DNA of 64,000 nucleotides from Saccharibacillus alkalitolerans (GCF_011090185.1 NZ_JAAFGS010000009.1:1-64000); one strand, 5' to 3'; numbered from the stretch's first letter, positions 1-8,300 are shown. A program made the numbers and translations. The notes: a model not told the origin generated them from the sequence alone.

Positions 1-150
1 TTCAAAGACCTTGTCGCTTGTCGCGGGAACTCAAATCGCTTTGCCCGGAGGGGTCAGCGGTTTTCGTTCCTGACTCACTTACTGTTCAGTTTTCAAGGAG
101 CAAACCGTGTATCTTTCGTTTCCGCCGCTCGCTCATTCGCCCGCAGCAGC
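1..150 (-). promoter_or_regulatory. rRNA operon leader (partial, runs off the left edge)
   Basis: Downstream of the promoter, the minus strand contains CTCCTTGAAAACTGAACAGT (100-81), the sequence typical of Bacillales rRNA leaders and spacers around the boxA antitermination element. A second TCTTTGAA lies at the very edge (8-1). The 16S gene would start beyond base 1. The rRNA itself is not in the window, so this assignment is inferred from the leader and promoter. Confidence 0.65.
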
Positions 151-159
151 AACTCTTAT

Positions 160-188
160 ATATTAGCATGTTCGTTTTCGTTTTGCAA
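160..188 (-). promoter_or_regulatory. rRNA-type sigma-A promoter
   Basis: On the minus strand TTGCAA (188-183) and TAATAT (165-160) are separated by exactly 17 bases, with a TGC just before the -10 box. A/T-rich tracts lie immediately upstream (about 189-222), like an UP element. No gene follows inside the window, so transcription leaves the left edge; together with the leader below this points to an rRNA operon. Confidence 0.75.
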
Positions 189-222
189 GCCTTTTTTGAA
201 ATCTTTTTTCGGCTTCTTGCGA

Positions 223-518
223 AGCTTTCGTAGATCTCGATTCCTGCCCGCATTCTAATAACGAACTTTCCAGTTCCGCCGCAGCTCGACTGGACTTTTA
301 GTATACCTCGGATTCGTCTGTATTTCAACCCCTATGCCAAGTTTTTTTATGCAATGCAACATATTCGCACATATGCGCGTGTTTTTCCAGCCCAATCCAG
401 TTCCTTTCCCGTCCCCTTCTTCGTTTCTATAACAAAAAGAAGAAAGAAAAGCGACCAGCCGCTCCCCCTTCTTCAAACATTCCGCTTTATTCAAGGCTAT
501 TTCGACTCGGCTTCTTCC
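223..518. other. intergenic, nothing recognised
   Basis: Space between the end of pheA and the rRNA promoter. I see no convincing open reading frame on either strand that is not a shadow, and no clear terminator hairpin with a T-run for pheA. A weak inverted repeat (TCCAGT/ACTGGA, near 266-294) lacks a T-tract. Confidence 0.5.
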
Positions 519-1406
519 TTACTGCGCTTCAGGCTTTTCCTGCCCGTAAGCGAAGCAAGGGTAAGAACCCAAAATCCGCACCTGGCAGCCGAGGGCAGCG
601 ATCTCTTCTACCGCCGCCTGCAGAAGAATGGAGTCGGCGCGTTCGAGGACATCGATGTAAAAATAGTAATTGCCCAGCTTTTTCTTCGTCGGACGGGATT
701 CGATACGCGACAAGTTCAACCGTCTCCAAGCGAACGCAGACAGCACTTGATGCAATGCGCCGGCGTAGTCTTCAGGGAGAATCACCTGCATACTCGTCTT
801 ATCGTGTTCGCCGCTCTTGTCCAAACGAAGCTCGTCAGGTCCGATCAGCACAAAGCGGGTGTAATTGTTATCATGATCCGTTACGCGTTCGGCCAAGATG
901 TCCAGCCCGTAACGCCGTGCTCCCAAGCGCGTCGAAAACGCAGCCCACCCGCTCCCCGGGTGAGCTGCGGCTTGAGCCGCGCCTTCGGCGGTGCTGCCCG
1001 CGTTTTCCAGCTCCGCTTGAGGCAAATGCTCGGCAATAAAAGTTCGGCACTGCGCAATGGCGACCGGGTGGGAGAGCACTTTGACGATTTTCGCAAAGTC
1101 GATCGTTCCGTCTTCGCCCTCGAATTCTTCGCGCCGGCCTACCAAATTCTGAATCGAAGGATACACCCACTCGGCGCGCATGGGAACGTCCACTTCATTG
1201 ACAAGCCAATCCATATGCAGACTTACCGAGCCTTCAATCGTATTTTCGATCGGAATGACCGCATAATCGGCTTCTCCTTTGACGACAGCCATGAAAACAT
1301 CGGAAATCAGCTTATGGTGAATCAACTCGACCGGCTCTTCTTCCAGCAAATAGAGAAGCGCTTCATGGGACACCGAACCGGCGGGAAGCAGTGCAATACG
1401 TTTCAT
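519..1406 (-). CDS. pheA: prephenate dehydratase
   Basis: Converts prephenate to phenylpyruvate in phenylalanine synthesis. The 295-residue product has the periplasmic-binding-like catalytic domain (residues about 1-190, with the ENTIEGSV segment and the catalytic motif NYTRFVLIG) and a C-terminal ACT domain for phenylalanine feedback (about 205-285, containing ESRPTKK). The start chosen is the ATG at 1406, which overlaps the thrB stop as ATGA and has AGGAG upstream; a longer reading to 1466 would run into thrB. It is the last gene of the pheB-hom-thrB-pheA group, so translation is probably coupled to thrB. Confidence 0.93.
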   Translation of the reverse strand: MKRIALLPAGSVSHEALLYLLEEEPVELIHHKLISDVFMAVVKGEADYAVIPIENTIEGSVSLHMDWLVNEVDVPMRAEWVYPSIQNLVGRREEFEGEDGTIDFAKIVKVLSHPVAIAQCRTFIAEHLPQAELENAGSTAEGAAQAAAHPGSGWAAFSTRLGARRYGLDILAERVTDHDNNYTRFVLIGPDELRLDKSGEHDKTSMQVILPEDYAGALHQVLSAFAWRRLNLSRIESRPTKKKLGNYYFYIDVLERADSILLQAAVEEIAALGCQVRILGSYPCFAYGQEKPEAQ

Positions 1407-2377
1407 GACGAAATTTCTCCTTTGATCAATTCCGGAAAGAGATCGGAGCGGCTGCCGGTCTCGCAAACGGCGCCTTCCAAATCCGGCTCAAGCCACAATG
1501 CGCGCGCTTCGATTCCGTGTTCCCGCATGACGCTTTGCATAAAAGTTTCGAGTTCTCCGTGCCTTCCTCCGTTCCGATCGACGAATGCGAGCAGCGTCGG
1601 ACCCGCTCCGCTGAGGGCCGCACCAAGAGCTCCGTGATCCGATGCCTGTTCAAGAATCTTTTCCATGCCCGGTACAAGCGCTGCACGATAAGGTTGATGC
1701 AGCCTGTCCCTCATGGCAGAAGCGAGCAGATCCAACCGACCCGAGAAGAGCGCCGCCGTCAGCAGCGAAGAGCGGCTGATATTATACACCGCGTCCTGTA
1801 TGCTCAGCTGCTGCGGCAGGACCGCCCGAGCTTCGGACGTCGCCAACTCAAATTCAGGAATAAGCACCAGCACCTTCAAAGCTTGCGGCGGTTCGATCCG
1901 AACGTAATCCGCACGCTCGCCGTCCCAGGCAGCCGCAATGATTCCGCCGAACAACGACGCGCCTACATTGTCGGGGTGGCGCTCGAGACCCGTCGCCAGA
2001 TCAAACAGCCGCTCTTTGGATAACGGAGAGCCGATCAGCGCGTTGGCGGCGGCCATTCCGGCGATAATCGCCGAGGCGCTGCTTCCCAAGCCGCGAGTCA
2101 GCGGAATATCGGAACGCATGCCGATCTCCAACTCCGGCACGCTTTCGCCCGCCTCTTCGAAAACGAGTTGGGCTACTTTGTAAATCAAGTTCCTCTTGTC
2201 CGCAGGAATGCCTTCGAAACCTTCTCCCGCAAAATGTACCGTTGTCCGTTCCGCGCGGCGCATCTCGACCCAGATGTACAGGGACAGCGACATGCCGAGC
2301 GTATCAAATCCCGGTCCCAGATTGGCCGTACTCGCCGGCACGCGGACGCGCACCGATCCGGCGTTTTCGTTTATCAT
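1403..2377 (-). CDS. thrB: homoserine kinase
   Basis: Phosphorylates homoserine on the path to threonine. The 324-residue protein is a GHMP kinase: N-terminal VRVPASTANLGPGFD, the ATP-binding loop PLTRGLGSSASA near residue 95, and the C-terminal GAALSGAGPTLLAF motif. Length fits the family. It sits 32 bases downstream of hom and overlaps pheA by four bases. Threonine synthase (thrC), which lies between hom and thrB in Bacillus subtilis, is absent here, so threonine synthesis must be completed by a gene elsewhere. Confidence 0.95.
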   Translation of the reverse strand: MINENAGSVRVRVPASTANLGPGFDTLGMSLSLYIWVEMRRAERTTVHFAGEGFEGIPADKRNLIYKVAQLVFEEAGESVPELEIGMRSDIPLTRGLGSSASAIIAGMAAANALIGSPLSKERLFDLATGLERHPDNVGASLFGGIIAAAWDGERADYVRIEPPQALKVLVLIPEFELATSEARAVLPQQLSIQDAVYNISRSSLLTAALFSGRLDLLASAMRDRLHQPYRAALVPGMEKILEQASDHGALGAALSGAGPTLLAFVDRNGGRHGELETFMQSVMREHGIEARALWLEPDLEGAVCETGSRSDLFPELIKGEISS

Positions 2378-2409
2378 GATGTTCCTGCTCCTTCCGCTTC
2401 GTATCCCGC

Positions 2410-3702
2410 TTATCCCTCTACCCGATATACGCTGACGACCCGACGAACGACTTCCAGCTCCTCGAACCGATTCAATACTTTGTCGATGCTTTCCTTGCTG
2501 GCCTTGTGCGTGACGATCACGATCTCCGCATTCGGGTTCAGCTCGTTCGGCTGCTGGACGACGGAAGCAAGGCTGACTTCGTATTCGGTGAAAATCTGCG
2601 TGATCCGCGCCAGAACGCCGGCTTTATCGTCCACATGCAGCAGAATGAAATTTTTGAACTGGATCTCCGCGTCGCTTTTAAGCTTTTTCGGTTTATGCGG
2701 GGCGATTTGCTTCAGGCCGTTGACGCCCAGACGCAAATTTTTGATAACCGACACCAAGTCGGCCACGACCGAGGTCGCCGTCGGCATTTCGCCCGCTCCG
2801 GCCCCGTAGAACATCGTTTCTCCCACGGCTTCCCCGTAGACATACACCGCATTGAATACGCCGTTTACCGATGCGATCGGATGCGAAGATTTGACCATTG
2901 TCGGCTGCACGCTGATCGAGATCGCGTCTTCGTCGCGGTCGGCGATGCCGAGCAGCTTGATCTCGTAACCGAGATTTTTGGCGTAAGCGATGTCGGCTTG
3001 GCTGACTCCGGCAATTCCCTTAACCTGCACATCGGCCAATTCGACGTTCGTGCGGAAGCCGAGCGTGCCGAGAATCGTCATTTTGCGCGCCGCATCCAGT
3101 CCCTCAACGTCCGAAGTCGGGTCCGACTCGGCATATCCGAGCTGCTGCGCTTCTTTTAACACATCCACGTACGTGACGCCCTCTTTGCTCATTTTGGTCA
3201 GCATATAGTTGGTCGTCCCGTTAACGATCCCCATAATCTTCGTGATCCGATCGGAAGAGAACCCTTCGATCAGCGTGCGAATAATCGGAATGCCGCCGGC
3301 TACGCTCGCTTCGTAAAAAACGTCGCACTTCATTTCCTGCGCTTTTGCCAGAATTTCCGTGCCGTACAGCGCCATCAGGTCTTTGTTCGCCGTGACGATA
3401 TGCTTGCCCTGTGCCAACGCTTCGAGAACGTAAGTCCGGGTCTGCTCGACCCCTCCCATTACCTCCACGATGACGTCGATCTCGGGATCGCGAATGACCT
3501 CCCAAGGGTCGTCGGTCAATCTGGACGGATCAATCGGAATGTTTCGCGATTTCTCCCGGTCCTTGACGGAAATTTTTTCGATCACGATCGGCGAGCCTAC
3601 CTGTCCGCTCAAGTCTTCCTGGTGCATGTCCACGATCCGTACGACGCCCGTGCCTACCGTCCCCAGACCGAGCAGTCCTACTTTTACCGGCTTGTTACTC
3701 AC
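2410..3702 (-). CDS. hom: homoserine dehydrogenase
   Basis: Reduces aspartate semialdehyde to homoserine using NAD(P)H; branch point for threonine and methionine. The 430-residue protein has the Rossmann motif GLLGLGTVGTGVV at its N-terminus, the catalytic homoserine dehydrogenase domain (with TANKDLMA, YEASVAGGIPII and the ESDPTSDVEG segment) and a C-terminal ACT domain (about 350-425) for feedback. I chose the GTG at 3702 because GGGGAGGA lies 8 bases upstream and the length equals the usual ~430; an upstream in-frame start would add an unconserved tail. Confidence 0.94.
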   Translation of the reverse strand: MSNKPVKVGLLGLGTVGTGVVRIVDMHQEDLSGQVGSPIVIEKISVKDREKSRNIPIDPSRLTDDPWEVIRDPEIDVIVEVMGGVEQTRTYVLEALAQGKHIVTANKDLMALYGTEILAKAQEMKCDVFYEASVAGGIPIIRTLIEGFSSDRITKIMGIVNGTTNYMLTKMSKEGVTYVDVLKEAQQLGYAESDPTSDVEGLDAARKMTILGTLGFRTNVELADVQVKGIAGVSQADIAYAKNLGYEIKLLGIADRDEDAISISVQPTMVKSSHPIASVNGVFNAVYVYGEAVGETMFYGAGAGEMPTATSVVADLVSVIKNLRLGVNGLKQIAPHKPKKLKSDAEIQFKNFILLHVDDKAGVLARITQIFTEYEVSLASVVQQPNELNPNAEIVIVTHKASKESIDKVLNRFEELEVVRRVVSVYRVEG

Positions 3703-3798
3703 GTGCAATTTCCTCCCCGTCCCTGTGCAGTCCTTGCTATGGCAATCGTATTGCCGCATCCGCTGCCCGTTCCGATTTCAACAATTCGCTCTGCCGTC

Positions 3799-4236
3799 CT
3801 AACCCTGTCCGATGACGACTACTCTGCTGACGCCCGCTACCGACTCCAGCGACGCCGTCAATCCGCTTAATTCTTCGGTCAATCTCGACGTTTCTACCGA
3901 TAATACCACATTCGCGGTCCCCTGCAGCGGGATGCTTTGGTTGATGGTCAGCACGTTGCCTCCGCTTTCCGCGATCAACCCCAACACTTTGAACAAAATG
4001 CCCGCCCGGTGTTCCAGCAGCAGCGACAGCGTTACCAGTCTTTCGCGATCCAACTGATTGACCTGATGGATGCCGTCCTTATACTTGTAAAAAGCGCTTC
4101 GGCTGATGCCCGCGATCGCTACCGCTTCGTTGACCGTCTTGGCTTGGCCTCCCGCCAGCAGTTCCTTAACGTGCAAAGTTTTCAATATTGCCTCGGGCAA
4201 AATGTCTTCCCGGGCCAAATAATAACGCTCTTTCAT
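3799..4236 (-). CDS. pheB: ACT domain-containing protein PheB
   Basis: Small protein of the PheB/UPF0735 family (145 residues). Its role is not established; an ACT domain at the C-terminus (about 70-143, with VLTINQSIPLQGTANV) suggests amino-acid sensing. The N-terminal half carries a helix-turn-helix-like stretch (NEAVAIAGISRSAFYKYKDG), so it may be a small regulator. The ATG at 4236 has AGGAGAGGA upstream. In Bacillus subtilis pheB lies between obg and pheA; here hom and thrB have been inserted between pheB and pheA. A strong promoter is at 4279-4308. Confidence 0.88.
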   Translation of the reverse strand: MKERYYLAREDILPEAILKTLHVKELLAGGQAKTVNEAVAIAGISRSAFYKYKDGIHQVNQLDRERLVTLSLLLEHRAGILFKVLGLIAESGGNVLTINQSIPLQGTANVVLSVETSRLTEELSGLTASLESVAGVSRVVVIGQG

Positions 4237-4278
4237 AAAAGTCCTCTCCTTAAAGACTGCTGTTTTCATATAGCGGAC

Positions 4279-4308
4279 ATTATATCGAAGAAACCGACTC
4301 AGCGTCAA
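4279..4308 (-). promoter_or_regulatory. sigma-A promoter of pheB-hom-thrB-pheA
   Basis: Minus strand: TTGACG (4308-4303), 18-base spacer, perfect TATAAT (4284-4279). It lies 43 bases upstream of the pheB start and is preceded by the obg terminator, so the amino-acid genes form their own transcription unit. Confidence 0.8.
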
Positions 4309-4372
4309 CCCTTTACAGCAAAAAAGTTACACACCGCGTAAATTTGCAGAAACTCCTGCTCCTCTTCCATAC

Positions 4373-4419
4373 AAAAAAAAGCGGATGAATGCTTCTACCT
4401 CGTAGAAACACGCATCCGC
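4373..4419 (-). terminator. rho-independent terminator downstream of obg
   Basis: Minus strand hairpin GCGGATG (4419-4413) / CATCCGC (4387-4381) with an internal TTCTAC/GTAGAA pair, followed by eight T (4380-4373). It separates the obg unit from pheB. Confidence 0.75.
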
Positions 4420-4508
4420 TTTTCATCGCACAGCCGGTTCGTTAGACCGGCGCCTGCGATCCTTTTCCATCGCACAGCCGTTCGTTAGGCCGGCGCCTGC
4501 GATCCTTC
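4420..4508. repeat. tandem ~44-base imperfect direct repeat
   Basis: Two neighbouring copies (about 4424-4462 and 4468-4506) share CATCGCACAGCCG, TTCGTTAG, CCGGCGCCTGCGATCCTT. The first copy can fold: ATCGCA pairs with TGCGAT and CCGGT with ACCGG. No coding potential. Likely an intergenic repeat family rather than a gene remnant. Confidence 0.6.
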
Positions 4509-4596
4509 CCTGTACCGTCCGCTTCTTTTGCAAAAAAGAAGCCGCCCCAATCTCCGAGCCGGGAAGAAGGCGAGGGGCTTTCCCCTACACCTCCCC

Positions 4597-4703
4597 GGCG
4601 AGCGGTTTGCGATTGGAGCGACTTTTGGCTTTCCTTCTACTGCCGGACTCTACCGGAGTCCGCAGAGGAAAACAACCGGAGCGACAAGCGCAAACCGCTC
4701 GCC
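4597..4703. repeat. 107-base palindromic intergenic element
   Basis: Perfect 15-base terminal inverted repeats GGCGAGCGGTTTGCG (4597-4611) and CGCAAACCGCTCGCC (4689-4703) enclose a second perfect hairpin CGGACTC (4644-4650) TACCG GAGTCCG (4656-4662). Between these arms, GATTGGAGCGAC and GGAGCGACAAGCG are also related. It lies just beyond the obg stop. No protein is encoded. The structure resembles a REP/MITE-like repetitive element, but copy number cannot be judged from one window. Confidence 0.6.
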
Positions 4704-4712
4704 CGCCCCCTC

Positions 4713-6023
4713 TTAATAATAACTGCTGCCCTCGACAAACTCGAATTCGAAATCGGCGATGCGCACGATCGTGCCGTCTTTGGCGCCGCGCTTGCGCAGC
4801 TCCTCGTCGACGCCCATATGACGCAGCGTGCGGGCCAGCTTCAGAATCGCGTCGTGCGTATTCAGCTGCATCCGCTTCATCATGCGCTCGATCTTGACGC
4901 TTTCGACGACAAACATTTCGTTTTCCCGGCGAATCGTAAAGCCTTCGTCCTCGACCTGCTCCGCGCGGTACACTTTGCGTTCGGTCTGTTCGGCCGTTTC
5001 CGCGATAGCGGGAGCTTCCGGAATGGAATCCAGCACGTCGGCCGCGCGGTACATCAATTCCTGCACGCCTTGACGGGTCAAAGAGGAGATCGGCATGATC
5101 TCGATGTCCGGATTGACTTCGGCCACCTTTTCTTTGAAGATGCGCAGATTCTCCTCGGATTCCGGCATGTCCATTTTATTCGCGGCGACAATCTGCGGAC
5201 GCTTCTCGAGCTCCGCATTGTACAGCTTGATCTCTTCGTTGATCTTCACCCAGTCCTCGAACGGATCCCGTCCTTCGGAGCCGGACATATCCACGACGTG
5301 GATAATGACCCGCGTGCGTTCGACGTGGCGCAGGAATTCGTGACCGAGGCCCACGCCTTCATGCGCGCCTTCGATCAATCCCGGAAGATCGGCCATGACG
5401 AAGCTGCGGCCTTCCCCGACGCCGACTACGCCCAGGTTCGGCGTAATGGTCGTGAAATGGTAAGCTCCGATCTTCGGCGTCGCGCCCGATACGACGGACA
5501 GCAGCGTCGACTTGCCGACGCTCGGGAAACCGACCAGTCCGACATCCGCCATAACTTTCAACTCGAGCACGATATACCGCTCCTGGCCTTCTTCGCCGTG
5601 TTCCGCCAGCTCGGGAGCCGGGTTGTTCGGCGTCGCAAAACGGATGTTGCCCCGTCCCCCGCGTCCGCCGCGGGCGATCACGATCTGCTGACCGTTGCGG
5701 GTCATGTCCGCCAATACTTCTTGCGTATCGTCGTCGATGATCAGCGTACCCGGCGGAATGCGAACGACCATGCTCTCGGCATTCGCGCCGTGCTGGCTCT
5801 TGTTGCGTCCTTTTTCGCCGCGCTGCGCCTTGAAGTGGCGCTGGTATCGGAAATCCATCAGCGTGCGCAGACCTTCGTCCACGCGGAAGATCACGTCTCC
5901 GCCTTTACCGCCGTCGCCTCCGGCAGGACCGCCGTTCGGCACATATTTTTCACGTCGGAACGAAACGAGGCCATCGCCTCCGTCTCCGCCTTTTACATAA
6001 ATTTTCGCTTTATCTACAAACAT
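4713..6023 (-). CDS. obg: Obg family GTPase (ribosome maturation)
   Basis: GTPase of 436 residues that acts in 50S ribosome assembly and stress and growth control. Domain order is canonical: glycine-rich Obg fold (1-158, many GG doublets such as [14 protein letters not shown]), the G domain (160-335) with G1 GFPSVGKST, the G3 motif [16 protein letters not shown] and G4 NKMD, then the C-terminal OCT domain (about 355-430). ATG at 6023 is preceded by AGAGGTG. It follows spo0B by 108 bases and shares its transcript, as in Bacillus subtilis (spo0B-obg). Confidence 0.96.
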   Translation of the reverse strand: MFVDKAKIYVKGGDGGDGLVSFRREKYVPNGGPAGGDGGKGGDVIFRVDEGLRTLMDFRYQRHFKAQRGEKGRNKSQHGANAESMVVRIPPGTLIIDDDTQEVLADMTRNGQQIVIARGGRGGRGNIRFATPNNPAPELAEHGEEGQERYIVLELKVMADVGLVGFPSVGKSTLLSVVSGATPKIGAYHFTTITPNLGVVGVGEGRSFVMADLPGLIEGAHEGVGLGHEFLRHVERTRVIIHVVDMSGSEGRDPFEDWVKINEEIKLYNAELEKRPQIVAANKMDMPESEENLRIFKEKVAEVNPDIEIMPISSLTRQGVQELMYRAADVLDSIPEAPAIAETAEQTERKVYRAEQVEDEGFTIRRENEMFVVESVKIERMMKRMQLNTHDAILKLARTLRHMGVDEELRKRGAKDGTIVRIADFEFEFVEGSSYY

Positions 6024-6131
6024 GGGTTCACCTCTTCTAAATTTAGCGCCTTTCCCGAAACAATCCGTCGTCGCGAAGGAAACCGGTTGAAGGGGACTTT
6101 GCGCTCTGTTTCTTTATTTCGGGATAGGCAC

Positions 6132-6863
6132 TTAAACGGGAAGCTTCCAGCGGATCAGCGTTCCTCCGTCCGCGGCTTCCGCCCGCAGCGCACAAGATTG
6201 AAGCGCTTCTTCGACTGCCCGGTGCAGCACGGGAGCCGCCTCGGGATCATGTTCAGGCTCGATGAACAAAGTCGCTTCCCCGTCCTCTTCGCCGAAGACG
6301 ATTCGCAGCGCCGGTTCCGCAGCTTTTCCCGCAAGTCCCGAATAGCGATAGGCCGACATTCCCACACGCACGGCGCGAATCAGACTTTCTTCCTCATCGG
6401 AGGTCAGGCTTCCGGCATACCGCAGTTCTTCGTCCGCTTTGACATGCAGGGCGATCTCCCGGCTTTCCGCTTTGGCCGTCATCAAGTAGAAGACCAGCTC
6501 GGGCAGCCCCAGCTTTGCGATCCGGCTTTCCTTGTGCACATCGCCGCTGACCCGTTCCACAATCTCTTCGATCCGATCCGTCTTTCCCATTTTGGCATAG
6601 CCGAAAATCAGCTGGAGATCGTTCATCCAATCATGCCGTTGGTGACTGAGAACATCGAGAAAAAAGCTTTGCATCGATTGTCTCAACTGCTGAAGTTCCC
6701 GCTGCCTCCGCCGTCTTTCCCGTCCGGACAGCAACAGGAATACGGCGGCAAGCCAAACCGTTAGCAGAACGAACGTCAGGGTTCGCGGAAAAATCCAGGC
6801 CAGAACCAAAGGAACTGCGGCAGACAGCGGCATTATTAAAGATAAGTCCATCCACCTTCTCAT
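6132..6863 (-). CDS. spo0B: Spo0B-like sporulation phosphotransferase
   Basis: Probable phosphorelay transferase passing phosphate from Spo0F to Spo0A. The 243-residue protein starts with two hydrophobic segments (about 7-50) and then has the Spo0B four-helix dimerisation region with the phospho-accepting histidine in LSHQRHDWMNDLQLIFGYAK, followed by a degenerate kinase-like C-terminal domain. The ATG at 6863 has GGAGAGAG upstream; the longer reading to 6950 has no ribosome site. Location between rpmA and obg matches spo0B of Bacillus. Sequence conservation outside the histidine region is low, so the name rests on motif and context. Confidence 0.82.
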   Translation of the reverse strand: MRRWMDLSLIMPLSAAVPLVLAWIFPRTLTFVLLTVWLAAVFLLLSGRERRRRQRELQQLRQSMQSFFLDVLSHQRHDWMNDLQLIFGYAKMGKTDRIEEIVERVSGDVHKESRIAKLGLPELVFYLMTAKAESREIALHVKADEELRYAGSLTSDEEESLIRAVRVGMSAYRYSGLAGKAAEPALRIVFGEEDGEATLFIEPEHDPEAAPVLHRAVEEALQSCALRAEAADGGTLIRWKLPV

Positions 6864-7013
6864 CGGCTCTCTCCGTTTCTGATCATAATCAAAGTTCGTC
6901 TCGCACAGCTTATAACAAATGGCGAATTTGTCGTTCCTAACATGTCCCAATTTGCTTGTTCATCCGAAAAAGCCTTCTGGCACAAGGGATACGCCATGGA
7001 TTCGCTAAATTTG

Positions 7014-7042
7014 AGTATACCCAGAATCCGGCAAAATTCCAA
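7014..7042 (-). promoter_or_regulatory. sigma-A promoter of spo0B-obg
   Basis: Minus strand: TTGGAA (7042-7037), 17-base spacer, TATACT (7019-7014). It lies after the rpmA terminator and about 150 bases before spo0B, leaving an untranslated leader in which I recognise no known riboswitch. Confidence 0.6.
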
Positions 7043-7095
7043 GCCGCGTCGGTCATGAACGGATCGTTTTCAGCCTTCTCCTAAGCGCCGTCAAC

Positions 7096-7126
7096 AAAAA
7101 AAGACCTTCGGTACGAATACCGAAGG
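7096..7126 (-). terminator. terminator after rpmA
   Basis: Perfect 9-base stem CCTTCGGTA / TACCGAAGG (7126-7118 and 7113-7105 on the minus strand) with loop TTCG on that strand, followed by a T-run (7102-7096). It ends the rplU-prp-rpmA unit. Confidence 0.85.
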
Positions 7127-7148
7127 CTTCTTGATTACCCGTTAGGTC

Positions 7149-7460
7149 TTAGGCCTCTACGGAAGCTGCTACGTCAGCAACTTGCACCGGGTAGACGCTG
7201 ACTTTTTTGCGGTCACGACCCAGACGTTCGAATTTCACGACGCCGTCGATCAGTGCAAACAAAGTGTCGTCTTTGCCGATACCTACGTTCGTTCCCGGGT
7301 GAATCTTCGTGCCGCGCTGACGGAAAATGATTCCGCCGCCGCGTACAGCCTGACCGTCGGCACGCTTGGCGCCAAGACGTTTCGAGTGGCTGTCACGTCC
7401 GTTCTTCGTCGAACCTACACCTTTTTTGGAAGCGAATAATTGGAGATCCAATTTCAACAT
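7149..7460 (-). CDS. rpmA: 50S ribosomal protein L27 (with cleavable N-terminus)
   Basis: Ribosomal protein L27, 103 residues, located at the peptidyl-transferase centre. The core [15 protein letters not shown] motif is preceded by the Firmicutes extension MLKLDLQLF. In Staphylococcus aureus this extension is removed by the protease Prp, exposing the functional N-terminus; the Prp gene lies directly upstream here (22-base gap). The remainder ([20 protein letters not shown]) matches the family. Confidence 0.97.
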   Translation of the reverse strand: MLKLDLQLFASKKGVGSTKNGRDSHSKRLGAKRADGQAVRGGGIIFRQRGTKIHPGTNVGIGKDDTLFALIDGVVKFERLGRDRKKVSVYPVQVADVAASVEA

Positions 7461-7482
7461 GGTGGTCTACCTCCTTCTTTAC

Positions 7483-7815
7483 TTATTTTGTAACCTGGTC
7501 AACCCGAATATATTCACGGTACGAAGTCTCGATTGTTCCCAGCATAACCACCATCGACTCGAGAATCAGCTCGGCTTGGGCTTTGAGTTCGTCCGATTCG
7601 ATCGGCGGAAGAGTTCCGCTTAGAAAACCGTTCTTCATCCGGGTCTTCATCACCGTCCCGGTAAGTACCTCGACCGAGTTCACCGTTCCGACCGTAATGG
7701 CCGAAATGGCGGAACAGACGATGTCTTCACCGCGATTGGCGTAACCCGCATGACCCTGGACCTTAAACCCCGTGATCTTTCCGTCCGGCGATCTTACGAT
7801 TTGGACGATAACCAA
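7483..7815 (-). CDS. prp: ribosomal-processing cysteine protease Prp
   Basis: Cysteine protease of 110 residues (YsxB family) that trims the N-terminal extension of L27. The catalytic histidine lies in FKVQGHAGYANRGEDIVC and the catalytic cysteine in DIVCSAISAIT, about 12 residues later, as expected. The gene sits between rplU and rpmA, the standard Firmicutes arrangement, and is co-transcribed with its substrate gene. Confidence 0.94.
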   Translation of the reverse strand: MVIVQIVRSPDGKITGFKVQGHAGYANRGEDIVCSAISAITVGTVNSVEVLTGTVMKTRMKNGFLSGTLPPIESDELKAQAELILESMVVMLGTIETSYREYIRVDQVTK

Positions 7816-7829
7816 GTTATCACCCTCAA

Positions 7830-8141
7830 TTATGCCTGGATTTTTTCGATCGTTACCTTAGTGTACGGTTGGCGATGGCCTTGTTTCTTGTGGTAGTTCT
7901 TTTTCGGTTTGTATTTGTATACAACAACCTTTTGGCCTTTACCGTGTTTTTCGACTTTCGCCGTTACGGTTGCGCCGGATACTACCGGGGCACCGATTGC
8001 CAGTCCGTCCTCTTTGGAAACGGCCAGGACACGGTCGAACGTCACGCTTTCGCCGTCGCCGGCATTCAGCTTCTCGATGAACAGTACGTCGCCCTCTTGG
8101 ACTTTGTACTGCTTACCGCCTGTCTCGATAATTGCGTACAT
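7830..8141 (-). CDS. rplU: 50S ribosomal protein L21
   Basis: Ribosomal protein L21, 103 residues, a 23S rRNA-binding protein of the large subunit. It begins [18 protein letters not shown] and contains the conserved [19 protein letters not shown] segment. The ATG at 8141 has AGGAGGTG spaced correctly. It heads the rplU-prp-rpmA operon and follows an L21 leader, through which the operon is probably controlled. Confidence 0.97.
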   Translation of the reverse strand: MYAIIETGGKQYKVQEGDVLFIEKLNAGDGESVTFDRVLAVSKEDGLAIGAPVVSGATVTAKVEKHGKGQKVVVYKYKPKKNYHKKQGHRQPYTKVTIEKIQA

Positions 8142-8159
8142 CTTCTTGCACCTCCTCAT

Positions 8160-8265
8160 GTCTCAGACTCGCCTGGTTCGGGTGGATCACCTGCTTGGCA
8201 GGAATCACTTGGACCCGGCCTGTGCGGTTGCAGCATGTGCAAGGTGAGTACACCGGCACACATAC
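8160..8265 (-). ncRNA. L21 ribosomal protein leader
   Basis: The untranslated leader between the promoter and rplU has, on the minus strand, GTGCCGGTGTACTCACC (about 8260-8244), TTGCACATGCTGCAACCGCA and CAGGCCGGGTCCAAGTGATT, then a CCTGCC/GGCAGG-like hairpin region. This is the conserved core I associate with the Firmicutes L21 leader family, where L21 is thought to regulate its own operon. A covariance-model search would confirm it. Confidence 0.7.
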
Positions 8266-8271
8266 CAATGT

Positions 8272-8300
8272 ATCTTAACATCTCTTTTTCTAAAAGTCAA
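8272..8300 (-). promoter_or_regulatory. sigma-A promoter of rplU operon
   Basis: Minus strand: TTGACT (8300-8295), 17-base spacer, TAAGAT (8277-8272). The predicted start, near 8265, coincides with the 5' end of the L21 leader. It lies just past the stop codon of rng. Confidence 0.8.

Noticed and set aside
4818-6764. Plus-strand open frame of 648 codons
   Set aside because: Antisense to obg and spo0B; a shadow frame.
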